Shown one piece after another: positions 46,893 through 55,957 of a stretch of DNA of 64,000 nt. The translations under genes were made by a program, and so were the position numbers. This DNA comes from Bifidobacterium felsineum (GTDB lineage: Bacteria > Actinomycetota > Actinomycetes > Actinomycetales > Bifidobacteriaceae). The DNA lies in NCBI RefSeq assembly GCF_002802915.1, contig NZ_PEBJ01000003.1, positions 1-64,000 of the forward strand, read 5' to 3'. The notes under the pieces are model-generated. The model made no database searches and was not told where the DNA came from. It saw nothing but the letters and a program-made list of their open reading frames with translations. Within the stretch, counting starts at the first letter, position 1. Each line of letters opens with the position of its first letter.

Positions 46893-48488
46893 TTACAGGA
46901 ACCGGGACGGCTGGCGCTGCTGGGCGCCATAGCCGTCCTTGGTTCTGGCGTATGAGACATGCAACGAATCCTGAGCACGTGTGACGCCCACATACATCAG
47001 GCGGCGCTCCTCTTCCAACGCATCACCTGCCCCCGGTGCACCATAGGGCAATAGGCCTTCGGAGCATCCAATGAGGAATACATGATTGAATTCCAGACCT
47101 TTGGATGCATGAATCGTGGAAATGGTCACGCCCGGATCGTCGGCGAATTCAACGCCATTGGCATTGAGCCCCATGGCCTCAAGCAATGCCCGCTTCGATG
47201 CGGCATCATCGGCAAGCGCGGACGATTGCCACCCGGCATCCCGACGCACTCGGAATTTCAATCCTGCTTGGCGCAGTGCGGCACCGAACACTGATTGTTG
47301 AGCGTTGATACGTGTCAGGATGGCGCATTCGGACGGTTTCACCCCCTGGCGTATCAGTCGTAGTATGCGTGCGGCCACTCCCTGCGCTTCCTCGAAATCG
47401 GTGTCATATACCGTTCTGCTGATTCGCGGCCCGGATGCCCGGGCGGAAACCAGTTTGAGATAGTCTTCACGGTTCGGTGACTTGGCGAGCACCTCATTGG
47501 CGAGCGACACCACTTCGGGTGTGGATCGATAATCGGTATTGAGATCGATATCTGCGGCGAGCGGACCGAATTCATCGGAGAATCGCAGCAGATCCCAGCT
47601 TGAGGCGCCGGCAAAGGAATAGATGGTCTGCGCCGGATCCCCCACTACGCATACATTGCGGTTCATCGCGGTTTTGCCGTCCGGGCCAGAACCGAGCCAC
47701 AGCATCATCAGGCGGTGTTGCAACGGGGAAATGTCCTGGTATTCGTCCACGGTCAGCCAACCGATGGAGGAGCGTATCCGGGCGGCAGCTTCGGGGAAAT
47801 CATCCATGATATGGCACACCAGAAGCAGGATGTCATCGAAATCGATTTCCCCGCGAGAGGTTTTTTCCTTCTCGTATTCGCCATAGATATCGGCGAATCG
47901 TTGAGGTTCCAATCCGGCTGGTGGCATATGGCGTGCGGATGCGCATACGCGGGCATAATCATCGAGTGACACAAGAGAGACTTTGGCCCAGTTGATTTCG
48001 GCGAGCACGTCACGGACCATCAATGGATCGATATCGCTGGAGGCTGTGACTCGTGTGATGGCGCGGGACACCACGTCACGCTGATCTTCAATCAAATGAG
48101 GGAAGGGAGCATCACACACGTCCATCCAAACGCCGTTGAGTTGGCGCAGCGCCGCGGAATGGAATGTGGCGGCGGTGACTGCCGCAGACGCAGCACCGTG
48201 GCCTATAGCGGTGGAGCCTCCTTCCCTCGCGCCACCGGCAAGCCCCAATTGCGCGAGTCGGGCACGCATTTCAGCCGCCGCCTTCACGGAGAAGGTCACG
48301 GCGAGCACACGTTCCGGCTTCCATGCCCCCGTGGCGCAGGCATAGGCGATGCGGCGGGTGACGGTACGTGTTTTGCCGGCGCCGGCACCGGCGATGATGC
48401 GCACCGGCCCGTTGAGCGTGGTGGCCGCGGCACGTTGACGTTCATCGAGGCCTTCAAGGATTTTTTGCGCCTGTTCCATGCCCTCCAT
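46893..48488 (-). CDS. UvrD/Rep-like superfamily I DNA helicase
   Basis: About 531 residues. Walker A is AGAGAGKTRTVTRR (about residues 23-36), with later motifs WLTVDEYQDISPLQ, VVGDPAQTIYSFAGA, DLNTDYRST and the C-terminal STIHASKGLEFNHVFLIG and RRLMYVGVTRAQ. It is shorter than PcrA and lacks a clear C-terminal HRDC domain. It probably acts in repair or recombination. I start at the ATG at 48488; a second at 48479 is possible. Longer upstream reading (to 49196) is non-coding or shadow of the divergent gene. Confidence 0.9.
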   Translation of the reverse strand: MEGMEQAQKILEGLDERQRAAATTLNGPVRIIAGAGAGKTRTVTRRIAYACATGAWKPERVLAVTFSVKAAAEMRARLAQLGLAGGAREGGSTAIGHGAASAAVTAATFHSAALRQLNGVWMDVCDAPFPHLIEDQRDVVSRAITRVTASSDIDPLMVRDVLAEINWAKVSLVSLDDYARVCASARHMPPAGLEPQRFADIYGEYEKEKTSRGEIDFDDILLLVCHIMDDFPEAAARIRSSIGWLTVDEYQDISPLQHRLMMLWLGSGPDGKTAMNRNVCVVGDPAQTIYSFAGASSWDLLRFSDEFGPLAADIDLNTDYRSTPEVVSLANEVLAKSPNREDYLKLVSARASGPRISRTVYDTDFEEAQGVAARILRLIRQGVKPSECAILTRINAQQSVFGAALRQAGLKFRVRRDAGWQSSALADDAASKRALLEAMGLNANGVEFADDPGVTISTIHASKGLEFNHVFLIGCSEGLLPYGAPGAGDALEEERRLMYVGVTRAQDSLHVSYARTKDGYGAQQRQPSRFL

Positions 48489-48590
48489 TGTGGCACGCTG
48501 CCATGTGAGACGCGGCAACGTCCATTTCACGAACTTTTTGGCCCGCGCCACGCCCCTGAAGCACAAGACATGTATTAGTGTGGAAGGGTG

Positions 48591-50282
48591 ATGAGACGAA
48601 GCAATTACATGTTGGCGGCATTGAGCTCGGCCGTTCTGCCGAATCTGGCCGTTGCCGGAGTGCGAGAGAGCACCCAGCAAAGCGCCACCGATCAGGCGAA
48701 AGGCATTGACCAGGCGGTTGTGCAGGATGCCTCCGGCAAACTGTATGACGTATACGCCACCGACACCAAGGAGGGCCGTGCCCGCCTGATTCGACGCGTG
48801 CAGGCGGCACAGACGCTGAATGCCGCTCGTGAGCCGGGTGGTCTTGGCTTCGGCTTGGATCATGTTATTGCGTTTGCGCCAGGCAATGTGCCGCAACCGG
48901 GTGCAAGTTCGACTGCACAGGCATTGGACCAGTCCCCCGCCGCCGCGACGAAGCCGAACCAAAAACCAAGTCCCACTGGTGAGACGACGGTGCTGATCGC
49001 CGCGCACAATGAGGGTCAGGTTCGTCCCCTTGACCTGCTCACGTTGGATGATTGCACTGCAGTGGGTACCGCATTGGGCGCGATCCACCGTCTTCCCACG
49101 GCTTTTCTCAAAGCCGCCAAATATCCCGTGTTCTCCACCGGGCAGATTCGCGCCCAACTCATCGCATGGATTCGCCGTCTGCGCTCGGCTGGCCACGTGC
49201 CGCAGGAGATCACGAATAGTTGGGCCCGTATCATCGAGACCGAAGGCTTATGGTCGTTCACCACTTGCACAGTGCATGGTGGTTTTTCCGATGGCGATCT
49301 GCTGTTCTCCGGGTCCACCATCACGGCAATCACCAATTGGCAGGATATGCAGGTCAATGATCCGGCACGTGATCTGGCATGGATTTTCGGCAAATTGGAC
49401 GAGTCTCACCGCAATGCCGTGCTTTCCGCCTATGGCCGCATGATGGGTTCCCGTTTGGACGACCTCATTATGCTGCGCGCCAACCTCTGGCTGCAGATGG
49501 AGCAAGTGGGTGATTTCATTCAGGCTCTGAATCGTGCCGATAATGACCGTATCGTGCAGTTCAAGGCTCAGGTAGAACGCCTCGCACATCAGCTGGGTGT
49601 GATCAGCCATAAGTCAGCCACCACCGCTCCGCAATCGAGCGCTGCGGGTAAATCCGGCAGCAATCCGTCAACCATCACGGTCGGCACGCTACTCAATGAT
49701 GACCAGCGGAAGACCTCTGCCGCGGCAGCTGCACCTCAGCAATCCGGCACTGCTGACAAGGGTAATGACGATACCAATGATCCGGACCGCACCGGTTCTG
49801 CGGACATCGTTGCCGCTGGCAGTGTGGATGTGACGCCGAAGCTCACCGCAGCGGCGGTCCGCGACGCCGCACAAGCCGCAGCACAGAACGATGACCAAAC
49901 CGCCAACCGCCCGGTGACGGCCACAGGTTCCACCAAACCGCAGCCTGCAGGCACGGCAGCCCCAAGTTCCTCGTCCACCATCACGTTGAGGGAACTTATC
50001 GACCTGAACGAGCGTGAGAAGGCCTCTCGCAAGGCCATCAATGACGCGCTTGCCGAAAGCCAAAGCATGAAGGCCCATCCGCAGGAAACTGCCGTGGACA
50101 CGGGCGATGATGACGATACGGGCGAGCATGAGCCACAGGCGTTCAACTCCGCGGAGACCACGGTGATTCCATTGCTTGAACGTGAGGAACGCGCACTGCG
50201 TGACGCTCGAGCCGGATTGAGCGGCTACGATCATGAAGGCAATACCATCACGAGTCAGCAGGTTTCCACGCCGCAGGCGTAA
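48591..50282 (+). CDS. Degenerate aminoglycoside-phosphotransferase-like protein
   Basis: About 563 residues. The middle (residues about 130-330) resembles APH/choline kinase folds: HGGFSDGDLLF aligns with the HGDxxxxN catalytic loop, and ITAITNWQDMQVNDPARDLAW with the IDWEDA metal-binding site. Both acidic catalytic residues are changed (HGG, NWQ), suggesting a pseudokinase. The C-terminal 230 residues are low-complexity Ala/Thr/Ser/Asp-rich and end in a conserved block (ITLRELIDLNEREKASRK). It starts at ATG after GGAAGGGTG. DUF3107 follows. Confidence 0.75.
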   Translation: MRRSNYMLAALSSAVLPNLAVAGVRESTQQSATDQAKGIDQAVVQDASGKLYDVYATDTKEGRARLIRRVQAAQTLNAAREPGGLGFGLDHVIAFAPGNVPQPGASSTAQALDQSPAAATKPNQKPSPTGETTVLIAAHNEGQVRPLDLLTLDDCTAVGTALGAIHRLPTAFLKAAKYPVFSTGQIRAQLIAWIRRLRSAGHVPQEITNSWARIIETEGLWSFTTCTVHGGFSDGDLLFSGSTITAITNWQDMQVNDPARDLAWIFGKLDESHRNAVLSAYGRMMGSRLDDLIMLRANLWLQMEQVGDFIQALNRADNDRIVQFKAQVERLAHQLGVISHKSATTAPQSSAAGKSGSNPSTITVGTLLNDDQRKTSAAAAAPQQSGTADKGNDDTNDPDRTGSADIVAAGSVDVTPKLTAAAVRDAAQAAAQNDDQTANRPVTATGSTKPQPAGTAAPSSSSTITLRELIDLNEREKASRKAINDALAESQSMKAHPQETAVDTGDDDDTGEHEPQAFNSAETTVIPLLEREERALRDARAGLSGYDHEGNTITSQQVSTPQA

Positions 50283-50352
50283 CCTGTGCGCATGCGGCAC
50301 AATAAATACGGCACAATAGAGCAGAGAACCATCTCATATATCAAGGAGCATT

Positions 50353-50577
50353 ATGGATATCGAACTGGGCATCGAGAATGTGGCACGTCCGGTGAACTTC
50401 AGCACCGAACAGTCCGCCGATGAAGTAAGCAGCGCCATCGCACAGGCTGTTGCCGAAGGAACGACCATCGACCTGACCGACGACAAGGGCCGCCGCATCA
50501 TCGTGCCGGCAAAGGCATTGGGCTACGCCATCATCGGCTCCGACACCAAGCATGCAGTGGGCTTCGGCGCACTGTGA
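50353..50577 (+). CDS. DUF3107 family protein
   Basis: 74 residues. MDIELGIENVARPVNFSTEQS and the end GRRIIVPAKALGYAIIGSD correspond to the small actinobacterial DUF3107 family, with no known biochemical role. It has a good site (AAGGAGCATT). It lies in the block with UvrD-like helicase and DUF2342 as in mycobacteria (Rv3208A region, from memory). A repeated CGGCACAATA (50295 and 50309) lies in its promoter region. Confidence 0.85.
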   Translation: MDIELGIENVARPVNFSTEQSADEVSSAIAQAVAEGTTIDLTDDKGRRIIVPAKALGYAIIGSDTKHAVGFGAL

Positions 50578-50657
50578 TCGGCATTACCCAAAACTACCGC
50601 TGATCGATTCCCTCTGGCCGATGGTCAGAGGGGATCATTGCATACATGGGCACATTG

Positions 50658-51716
50658 CTAACGTGTGGTGGCTCGTGCGATCACTTGGGAGGAACAGGTC
50701 AATAATTCCGGCTCGGTAATTTCCCCTCGGATACGGGCAAGAATACGATTCACGGCTGTCGGCGCCGTCCATTCCAGCCGGGAATCCATGGTGGTAAGCG
50801 GGATCTGCAGGTATGGGGCTTCTTCGATGTTGTCGAAACCAATCACCTGCACTTGTTCAGGCACGTCGTAACCCGATATGCGCAGTGCAGTCAACGCGCC
50901 GATGGCCAATTGATCGTTCAGTGCCACTACCCCATCGAATGGCACGTCTGAATCGATCAGCTGCTGGGTCACACGGGCACCGGCACCAATCGTCCAATCC
51001 TGATCGGTGGCACCAACCAATCGCGGGTCAATGGCCAATCCTCGACGATGTGCCTCTTCAATCACACCACGCAATCGCAATTGCGCATTGCCTTCCACTG
51101 ATTGCAGCAACGCGGCCTCGTCATAGTCGCCACGAGCACCAATCACCGCCAATCTCTTCGACCCGTGATCATATAAGTAACCTGCCGCTTGGGCCGCGGC
51201 ATTCACATCATCCGGGGTCACATGGTCGGCAATGCCCCATGTGGTGCGAGCGCCGACCACCACCAGCGGGAAGTCGACCTCCAAATCCTTTTTGCTGATG
51301 TTTTCCACCTCACTCATGGAGAGGATCATGCCATCAGACACAGTGGAATTGAATTTCTTCAGCAGATCCCGGGCGCCTTTGGCGGATCCTTCCGCATAGG
51401 TGGTCACGTATACGGAGTAATCATGCTGGCGTGCGGCATCGATGGTGCGATTGGCGAGCTCAGCTAAGTATGGCGGCGTGAGCGAAGGTACTGCGAGCGT
51501 AATGAATCCGGTATGGTTGCGGCTTAGGTTACGCGCGGCCACATTCACCTGATAGCCAAGTTCCTTGATAACCGCCTCGACTTTGGCCCTTGTTTCACTG
51601 CTCATGCGCCCGGAACCATTGATTACGTTCGAAGCGGTTTTGAGCGAGACACCGGCCGTCTGAGCCACATCGCGCAACGTTACGCGCCTTTTTGCCCCCG
51701 GATGTGCCTCGCTCAC
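50658..51716 (-). CDS. LacI family regulator of the galactoside operon
   Basis: 352 residues. Helix-turn-helix RVTLRDVAQTAGVSLKTASNVING, then hinge AKVEAVIKELGYQVNVAARNLS, and the sugar-binding core (GFDNIEEAPYLQIPLTTMDS). GTG start after GGAGATTCAC. It is the last gene of the operon with GH42 and ABC genes. It probably binds the TTGGTACA-type palindromes upstream of the binding-protein gene. Confidence 0.94.
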   Translation of the reverse strand: MSEAHPGAKRRVTLRDVAQTAGVSLKTASNVINGSGRMSSETRAKVEAVIKELGYQVNVAARNLSRNHTGFITLAVPSLTPPYLAELANRTIDAARQHDYSVYVTTYAEGSAKGARDLLKKFNSTVSDGMILSMSEVENISKKDLEVDFPLVVVGARTTWGIADHVTPDDVNAAAQAAGYLYDHGSKRLAVIGARGDYDEAALLQSVEGNAQLRLRGVIEEAHRRGLAIDPRLVGATDQDWTIGAGARVTQQLIDSDVPFDGVVALNDQLAIGALTALRISGYDVPEQVQVIGFDNIEEAPYLQIPLTTMDSRLEWTAPTAVNRILARIRGEITEPELLTCSSQVIARATTR

Positions 51717-51758
51717 GTGAATCTCCTCACTATCCCATGCGCCGCTTCGATAACAGGG

Positions 51759-53840
51759 TCATTCTACCCGCTTGGTGATGAGTATGGAATTGCTCTGCAG
51801 TACATATTCGCCAGACACCGAACCGCTGCCGCATCGATAGGCGATAATGGGTTCACCATCAATGTTCGGCAGGGTTGCAGGTTGTTTGCCGCGGTTGAGA
51901 TAGCAGTCGAATCCAGTGCCGTCCGCCGTCCGCCGAACAGTGTGCACAATTCGTGGGTCTCCTGTCTTGAACCCGAGGGCGCCAGCCAACAGGGCAATGC
52001 CTTGCCGATCCATATCGCAGCCGACATAGATGGCGGTGCCGGCGCCGTATGGATGGCTGGTGATGGCAGGCACTCCGTCAAGTTCCCAGTCGGCGGCTTC
52101 TGCGCCAACGTACGCGGCGATAACCGTTGCATCCGATGCCAGGGAGGTCACGTCGTTCTGCCAGAGCCTTGACACGTTTCCGTTGGTGAGCCGTATCTCA
52201 TGGGACTCGCCTTCGGCTTCACGCCCAAGGATATTGAATTCCTCGCTACGAACGCCAAGCATATCGCGCAGGAGTCCTTGCCCGGCACCCGGGTACCCGC
52301 CGAGACCAACACGGAAGTTCTCGTCGATAATGCCCGTGGCATATCCGACGATCACGGTGCCGCCGGCCTGCGCGAAGTCCGCGATACGTTGGGCGTCCTG
52401 ATCGAACAGAATCAACATGGTGGGCAGGATGATGGTCCGATAGCCGCTCCAATCGTAGGCGAGCGGCACCACATCGGCACGATGACCTGCGTCCAGAAGC
52501 CCCCGGTACCAGTCGCGCACATCATGCCAATGGCCGAGTTGCATGCTGGGCAGCGTCTGGCTGCGCGTGGCCCATTCGGATTCGGCGCTGAACAGAATGG
52601 CCGTGTCTGCATGTTCCAGTTCGGCGCCTTGCAGCCCTGCCTCGGAGAGTGTGTGCAACGCCTCACCGAGCTCGCATACGCCGCGAAAGATCTTGGAATC
52701 TTCGCCGGCGTGCGGCACCATGGCCGAGTGGAACGCTTCGGCGCCTGAGGAGGATTGCCGCCATTGGAAGAAGTTGATGGCGTCGGCCCCCATGGCCACA
52801 TGTGCCAAAGCGTCGCGCATGAGCTCGCCGTGGCGTTTGCGCGTGTTCAGCGGCTTCCACTGGACCGCGGACGTGGAGTGCTCCATCACGTACCAGGGTT
52901 TGCCCAGGGACAATGAGTCCATGAGCGCGTCCGAGCATAAGAGCTCGTCCAGATGGGATTCGCCCTCGTGGAAGTAGTGGTCGTTGGACACGAAGTCCAC
53001 TTCGTTTGCCCACTTGGCGTAGTCCATGCAGCACTGGTCGGTGGAGACCATGAAGTTCGTGGTGAATGGCTTATCCGGGCAGATCTCGGCGATGGCGTCA
53101 CGCTCGGCCTTGTAGAAGTCGAGCAGCATATCATTGCCGAACCGTTCATAGTCGAGCTGTTGGGCGGGGTTCACCATCGCATCGCCGCCCATGTGACGTG
53201 GCAGCAACACTTCGCTGAAATCATTGACATGCTGGGACCAGAAGGCGGTGCCCCATGCCGCGTTTAGTGCCTCGATGTCGCCGTATTTGGCTTCGCACCA
53301 TACGCGGAAGGCATTGAGGGCGTTGTCCGAGTAGTCGTACCGGTTGTTCCAGCCGTATTCGTTGCCCATGTGCCAAGCGGTCACATACGGGTTGTTCTTG
53401 TAGTGTTCGGCGAGCTTGCGGCATAGGGTGAGCGCGTACTCCTTGAACACCGGACTCGTGGGCTGCCAGGATTGGCGGGAACCGGGGTTCACGGTATGGC
53501 CATATTTGTCTTGAGGCAGTACTTCCGGATGCTTAGCATACAGCCACATCGGAGCGGAAGCCGTGGCGGATGCAAGATCGACGGCGATGCCGGCTTCGCC
53601 CAGCTTGCCGATAATCTGGTCGAGCCAATCGAACGTGAATTCGCCTTCACGCGGCTCGATCTTGTCCCAGCTGAAGATGGCGAGGGCCACAGTGTTGACA
53701 TGTGCTTTATGCATCAGGCGGATGTCTTCATCCACCATGTCGTCTGACCATTGATCGGGATTGTAGTCGCCACCGAATGCGATGCCTCGACCGTCGCTCG
53801 TCAACAATGCCGGCCATGTAAACGATCTGCGTGCTGCCAT
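51759..53840 (-). CDS. GH42 beta-galactosidase
   Basis: About 693 residues. Motif IAFGGDYNPDQWSDDMVDEDI opens the TIM barrel. Acid/base is Glu161 (AWHMGNEYGW), nucleophile Glu320 (PWYVMEHSTSAVQW). A trimerisation domain and a small beta domain follow. No signal peptide, so it works on imported galactosides. Start chosen at 53840 with AAGGAAAC upstream. In bifidobacteria, neighbours of this layout serve galacto-oligosaccharide or beta-galactan use (for example the gos locus of B. breve), so this is the likely role. Confidence 0.95.
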   Translation of the reverse strand: MAARRSFTWPALLTSDGRGIAFGGDYNPDQWSDDMVDEDIRLMHKAHVNTVALAIFSWDKIEPREGEFTFDWLDQIIGKLGEAGIAVDLASATASAPMWLYAKHPEVLPQDKYGHTVNPGSRQSWQPTSPVFKEYALTLCRKLAEHYKNNPYVTAWHMGNEYGWNNRYDYSDNALNAFRVWCEAKYGDIEALNAAWGTAFWSQHVNDFSEVLLPRHMGGDAMVNPAQQLDYERFGNDMLLDFYKAERDAIAEICPDKPFTTNFMVSTDQCCMDYAKWANEVDFVSNDHYFHEGESHLDELLCSDALMDSLSLGKPWYVMEHSTSAVQWKPLNTRKRHGELMRDALAHVAMGADAINFFQWRQSSSGAEAFHSAMVPHAGEDSKIFRGVCELGEALHTLSEAGLQGAELEHADTAILFSAESEWATRSQTLPSMQLGHWHDVRDWYRGLLDAGHRADVVPLAYDWSGYRTIILPTMLILFDQDAQRIADFAQAGGTVIVGYATGIIDENFRVGLGGYPGAGQGLLRDMLGVRSEEFNILGREAEGESHEIRLTNGNVSRLWQNDVTSLASDATVIAAYVGAEAADWELDGVPAITSHPYGAGTAIYVGCDMDRQGIALLAGALGFKTGDPRIVHTVRRTADGTGFDCYLNRGKQPATLPNIDGEPIIAYRCGSGSVSGEYVLQSNSILITKRVE

Positions 53841-53867
53841 GATGTTTCCTTGAATGGTATTGGTATT

Positions 53868-53904
53868 GGCTCCCTTGTGGGTCATGAGCCCGTTGAAGGG
53901 AGCC
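53868..53904 (-). terminator. Intra-operon hairpin between permease and GH42 genes
   Basis: GGCTCCCTT/AAGGGAGCC form a 9-bp stem around a 19-nt loop. It has no T-tract and may tune mRNA decay or GH42 expression. Confidence 0.5.
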
Positions 53905-53916
53905 AGAGTTTTGGGA

Positions 53917-54924
53917 TTATTCCTTGACGGCTCCTGCGGCGAGGCCCGACTGCCAGTACTTCTGCAGGCACAGGAAGGAAATAACCAGCGGGATGATCGT
54001 GATCAACGAGCCCGTGATCACCAGGTTCTGGATGGCCTGGCCGCCGGCCGTCGAGGCCTGGTCCTTCCACTGGTTCAGACCGATGGTCAGCGGATACCAG
54101 TTGGAATCCTTCAGCATGATCAACGGCAGGAAGTAGTTGTTCCACGTCGCCACGATGGCGAACAATGCGGTGGTCACAATGCCAGGAGCCAAGAGAGGCA
54201 GGGAAATCTGGAAGAATGTGCGGAATTCTCCCGCGCCGTCCACGCGGGCAGCTTCCAACAGTTCATCAGGTACAGCCTGATCGGAGAAGATCCACATGAG
54301 GTACAAGCCGAACGTGGATACCAAGCTGGGGATAATCATCGACCATGGGGTGTTGGTGAGGTTCAGCTTGGCGAACAGCAGGAACTGCGGCACAGCCAGC
54401 GCGATGCCCGGCACCGATATGGCACCGATGATGATGGCGAAGCATAGGTTGCGGCCGGGGAAGCGGAATTTCGCCAGCGCGTAGCCACCCATGATGGCGA
54501 GCAGCGTCGCGCCGCCGGCGCCCACCACCACGTAGAGTATGGTGTTGATGAACCAGCGGCCGAAGATGCCGTCCTGGTAGGTGAAGACCGTCACGATGTT
54601 GTCCCACAAGGCGAAGGTCTTGCCAAAGCCCATGCCGAACGTACTGGTGAAGTCGGCCTGGGTCTTGGTGGCGTTGATCGCCAGATAGGCGAACGGGAAC
54701 AGGCAGTAGATGGCGAAAATCGCGCAGACGACGGTCAGGCCAATGGAGCGGGTCGGGTTGGCCGGATTGGAGAATCCGTTCTTGGCCGCACGCTTACGTT
54801 CTGCTTTTTCGTCGGCGGCGATGCGCTTCTGACGAGCTTTTTCGGCGGCCTTGGCTGCTTTTTCCTGAGCCTTGAGCTCAGCCTCGGTGAGGCGTCCGTT
54901 CGAAGTCATAGTTGCAGTGCTCAT
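53917..54924 (-). CDS. Carbohydrate ABC transporter permease (MalG/CUT1 type)
   Basis: 335 residues. A Lys/Ala-rich cytoplasmic N-terminus of about 50 residues, then six membrane segments. The EAA loop reads EAARVDGAGEFRTFFQISLP. It pairs with the upstream permease, starting two bases after that gene's stop. Partner of the GH42 operon's binding protein. The CUT1 ATPase is usually shared (MsmK type) and is not encoded here. Confidence 0.93.
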   Translation of the reverse strand: MSTATMTSNGRLTEAELKAQEKAAKAAEKARQKRIAADEKAERKRAAKNGFSNPANPTRSIGLTVVCAIFAIYCLFPFAYLAINATKTQADFTSTFGMGFGKTFALWDNIVTVFTYQDGIFGRWFINTILYVVVGAGGATLLAIMGGYALAKFRFPGRNLCFAIIIGAISVPGIALAVPQFLLFAKLNLTNTPWSMIIPSLVSTFGLYLMWIFSDQAVPDELLEAARVDGAGEFRTFFQISLPLLAPGIVTTALFAIVATWNNYFLPLIMLKDSNWYPLTIGLNQWKDQASTAGGQAIQNLVITGSLITIIPLVISFLCLQKYWQSGLAAGAVKE

Positions 54925-54926
54925 GG

Positions 54927-55862
54927 TTACTTCATCTGCTCCTTCATGCTCTTCAGCTGCACAATGTAGGCGATGGCCATGGTGATGATTGCCATGACGA
55001 TGGCCAGGGCCGCGGCGTAGTTGCTTTGGTTACCGGAGAAGCTCAGGTTGTAGGCGTACATGTTCGGCGTGTAGTACGTGGTGATCGCATTACCGGGGAC
55101 CATATTTTGCAGGATGCTTGGCTCGTTGAACAGCTGGAAGCTGCCGATAATGGAGAAAATCACCGTGATCGCCAGGGAGCCCTTCAACTCCGGCAGCTTG
55201 ATGGACTTGACAATCTGCCATTCGGAAGCACCGTCAATGGAAGCCGCCTCATACAGGGAATGCGGAATCGTGGACAGCGAGCTGTAGAAGATCAGCATGT
55301 TGTAGCCGGTGAACTCCCACGTGTTGATGTTCGCGATGGCGGCAAGCAGTACATCTGGGCTAAGTACATCAATATGGGTGCCGAAGAAGCTATTGAAGGA
55401 GCCGACCAGGCCGTACTTGGCGCCGTATACGAAGCCCCAGATCAACGTGGAGACCACGGCCGGCACAGCGTACGGCAGGAATGTGGAGATGCGGAAGAAC
55501 TTCGTACCGTGCAGCTTCATGGAGTCCAGCGCCAATGCCATCGCCGCCGCGAGGAAGAGCATGACCGGCACCTGGAAGATGGTGAAGATAGCCACGCGGC
55601 CTACAGAGCTCCAGAACTGGGTGTCACTCAGCAGACGGGAGTAATTCTCAAGTCCTACGAATTTGGTGCCACCGATCATCTGCTTCTTGAAGAAGCTGAT
55701 GTAGATGGCGTAGCAAATCGGAATGATGAACACGAAGATGAACACCACGGCGAATGGCCACATGAATTTCCAACCACGCCAGTCGGCCTTATGCTTGTTG
55801 ATTCGAGCCTCAGGCGTGTGCAGCCCCGCCATTTCCGGGCTCACACCTACTGTTTGTGACAT
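54927..55862 (-). CDS. Carbohydrate ABC transporter permease (MalF/CUT1 type)
   Basis: 311 residues with six membrane segments. The EAA loop is YEAASIDGASEWQIVKSIKLPELKG (partial). An AAAAGGAAAAGAA site precedes the ATG at 55862. It lies 95 bp after the binding-protein gene, with a T-tailed hairpin between them. Confidence 0.93.
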   Translation of the reverse strand: MSQTVGVSPEMAGLHTPEARINKHKADWRGWKFMWPFAVVFIFVFIIPICYAIYISFFKKQMIGGTKFVGLENYSRLLSDTQFWSSVGRVAIFTIFQVPVMLFLAAAMALALDSMKLHGTKFFRISTFLPYAVPAVVSTLIWGFVYGAKYGLVGSFNSFFGTHIDVLSPDVLLAAIANINTWEFTGYNMLIFYSSLSTIPHSLYEAASIDGASEWQIVKSIKLPELKGSLAITVIFSIIGSFQLFNEPSILQNMVPGNAITTYYTPNMYAYNLSFSGNQSNYAAALAIVMAIITMAIAYIVQLKSMKEQMK

Positions 55863-55893
55863 TTCTTTTCCTTTTCCATCAACGTCCGGGCAT

Positions 55894-55928
55894 AAAAAGA
55901 GCGGGGATACTGGGGAGCATCCCCGCTC
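55894..55928 (-). terminator. Attenuating terminator after the binding-protein gene
   Basis: GAGCGGGGAT/ATCCCCGCTC make a 10-bp stem followed by TTTTT on the minus strand (55894-55898). Partial read-through would give more binding protein than permease, common in ABC sugar operons. Confidence 0.85.
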
Positions 55929-55957
55929 CTGGTCACCCGGATCACGCCGGCTGAATC

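Noticed and set aside
48489..49196. N-terminal extension of the UvrD-like helicase to 49196
   Set aside because: The extra residues show no helicase motifs and overlap the divergent APH-like gene; the family start fits 48488.
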